From CAZDFU01 sp964504985 (GTDB lineage Bacteria; Patescibacteriota; Microgenomatia; Daviesbacterales; UBA10151), in assembly GCA_964504985.1 (NCBI GenBank), contig CAZDFU010000012.1, positions 1 through 30,175 of the forward strand: a DNA stretch of 30,175 bases, read 5' to 3'. The notes below the pieces were generated by a model. That model made no database searches. It saw only the letters and a program-made list of their open reading frames with translations, and was not told the origin of the DNA. The translations under genes were made by a program, and so were the position numbers. Shown in pieces: positions 29,147 to 30,175 of this stretch. Positions within the stretch are counted from its first letter, which is position 1. Every line of letters begins with the position of its first letter.

Positions 29147-30175
29147 TAAAAGAAGGTCCTTGGACTCACTACGCTCGCTCAGGACGACAAGGACAAATTG
29201 TCCTTGTCGATTTTGGAGGGCAAACAGCACATTTAATAAGCAGAAGGATTAGGGAATTGGGGGTGGATTGCTTTGTAGTCTTACCTGATGAGCTGATGGA
29301 TAGGGTAAATGAGAAAAACCCCAAAGGGATAATTTTTTCCGGAGGACCTTCCTCTGTTTATGAAAAAGATTCACCAACAGTTGATAAAAAAGTTTTTAAT
29401 TTAAACATACCCATATTAGGGATTTGTTACGGTGAACAATTAATAAGTTATCTTTTAAATGGTGAAGTAAAGCCAGGGAAGAAAAAAGAGTATGGGCCAG
29501 CTGAGTTAAGGGTAAAGGGTAAAGCGGAAAAGGGAAAGTTATTGGATGGAATACCAGATGTGATAACGGTTTGGATGAGTCACGGCGATGAAGTGGTTGA
29601 AGAGCCTGAAGGTTTTAAAACATATGGGGTAACAGAAACAATTCCCCATGCTGTCATAGAAAATGATGAGAAAAAAATATATGCAATCCAATTTCACCCC
29701 GAAGTTGTGCATACAGAATATGGGACACAGATTTTAGAAAACTTTTTAAAGATTTGCGGGCTAACCCCTAAAAAATCTGATATAAATAATGAATTTGTGG
29801 AGAACTTAATATCTGATATTAAAGACTCGCTTGGTGATGAAAAAGCAATTTGTGCACTCTCTGGTGGAGTTGATTCCTCAGTTGCTGCTCTTTTGGTACA
29901 CAAAGCAATAGGTAAAAACTTAACTTCAGTTTATATTGATTCAGGGTTAATGAGAGAAGGAGAGACAGAGAATTTAAGAAAAGTCTTCAAAGACCAATAC
30001 AAAATGAACGTTGATATTGTTGATTCTAAAGAAGAATTTTTAAATGCCCTAAAAGATATAACTGACCCAGAAGAAAAAAGAAAAATTATTGGGAAAACCT
30101 TTATAGAAATATTTGAAAGAGAAGCAAAAAAGATAAATGCGAAATTTTTAGTCCAGGGAACAATTTATCCTGATG
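29143..30175 (+). CDS. guaA: GMP synthase (glutamine-hydrolysing), 3' end outside the window
   Basis: GuaA converts XMP to GMP. The class I glutaminase domain shows LGICYGEQLISYLL (nucleophile Cys) and IQFHPEVVHTE (His, Glu); the ATP-pyrophosphatase domain begins with the P-loop LSGGVDSSVAALL and continues with YIDSGLMREGE. The open frame runs 344 codons to the window edge with no stop. ATG 29143 overlaps the purQ stop and has an AGAGGA ribosome site. The family start (IVLVDFGGQ) comes after about 18 extra residues, IKEGPWTHYARSGRQGQ, that come from a palindromic repeat. Last visible gene of the purine operon. Confidence 0.95.
   Translation, partial: MIKEGPWTHYARSGRQGQIVLVDFGGQTAHLISRRIRELGVDCFVVLPDELMDRVNEKNPKGIIFSGGPSSVYEKDSPTVDKKVFNLNIPILGICYGEQLISYLLNGEVKPGKKKEYGPAELRVKGKAEKGKLLDGIPDVITVWMSHGDEVVEEPEGFKTYGVTETIPHAVIENDEKKIYAIQFHPEVVHTEYGTQILENFLKICGLTPKKSDINNEFVENLISDIKDSLGDEKAICALSGGVDSSVAALLVHKAIGKNLTSVYIDSGLMREGETENLRKVFKDQYKMNVDIVDSKEEFLNALKDITDPEEKRKIIGKTFIEIFEREAKKINAKFLVQGTIYPD
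29156..29208 (+). repeat. palindromic insertion and alternative hairpins at the start of guaA
   Basis: GTCCTTG occurs at 29156-29162 and 29200-29206, and its complement CAAGGAC at 29188-29194 can pair with either. The right-hand palindrome, 29186-29208, has perfect 11-bp arms (GACAAGGACAA/TTGTCCTTGTC) around one base. The left part contains CTCACTACGCTCGCTCAGGA, typical of dispersed palindromic repeats. All of it is coding. Confidence 0.75.
29510..29537 (+). repeat. degenerate heptamer array inside guaA
   Basis: GGGTAAA, GGGTAAA, GCGGAAA, AGGGAAA. It encodes VKGKAEKGK in a loop of the glutaminase domain between YGPAEL and the conserved MSHGDEV. Confidence 0.6.

Noticed and set aside
1..30175. 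tRNA or rRNA genes and CRISPR arrays
   Set aside because: No TTCGA-type T-loop with acceptor stem, no rRNA signatures and no regularly spaced long repeats were seen by eye; the tandem arrays have period 7 without spacers.

Overview
The window looks like a chromosomal segment from a Patescibacteria (CPR) genome, most likely Microgenomates-like. This is inferred from low GC (mid-30s % by eye), compact gene versions (149-aa EF-Ts, 364-aa trigger factor without a recognisable PPIase domain, amino-acid kinase without PUA), tightly overlapping genes, TGA used as stop, and a small Q-rich protein of a CPR type. No rRNA, tRNA or CRISPR array was seen.

Layout. (1) 1-3.2 kb: start of a divergent secreted-protein gene, then rpsB-tsf-frr-rseP; pyrH, usual between tsf and frr, is absent. 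(2) 3.2-6.7 kb: an AbrB/PIN toxin-antitoxin pair, then a T-box leader controlling a ProB-like kinase and proS. (3) 6.7-10.9 kb: tig, a HIT protein, rpsU, yqeY, ybeY, dnaX. (4) 10.9-16.4 kb: accessory insertions: an IS1595-family transposase with a small antisense passenger ORF, a Cys-rich secreted protein, the one-carbon genes glyA and folD, then ybaB and a GIY-YIG nuclease gene flanked by inverted palindromes. The usual dnaX-ybaB-recR cluster is thus split twice. (5) 16.4-21.9 kb: recR, a Q-rich small protein, cysS, cmk, an M16 protease, and convergent PAP2 phosphatase and DgkA-type kinase genes. (6) 22.0 kb to the end: a purine operon, purF, purN-purD fusion, purS-purL fusion (with an 85-N assembly gap), purQ, and guaA running off the end. 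GlyA and FolD make the one-carbon units that PurN consumes.

Three patterns cut across the genes. First, at least ten transcription units have a good -10 (often TTGACA-like -35 or extended TGn) ending only 5-12 nt before the start codon, implying widespread leaderless mRNAs; the ribosomal-protein genes rpsB and rpsU and the T-box unit are exceptions with long structured leaders. Second, heptanucleotide tandem arrays occur at five loci, two directly before start codons (rpsU, ybaB) and three in frame inside proS, purL and guaA. Third, GC-rich palindromic elements are inserted in frame in purL (twice), purQ and guaA, and a 28-nt palindrome family flanks the GIY-YIG gene with compensatory stem changes. 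Together these suggest an active population of small palindromic and repetitive DNA that tolerates, and may exploit, coding regions and promoters.
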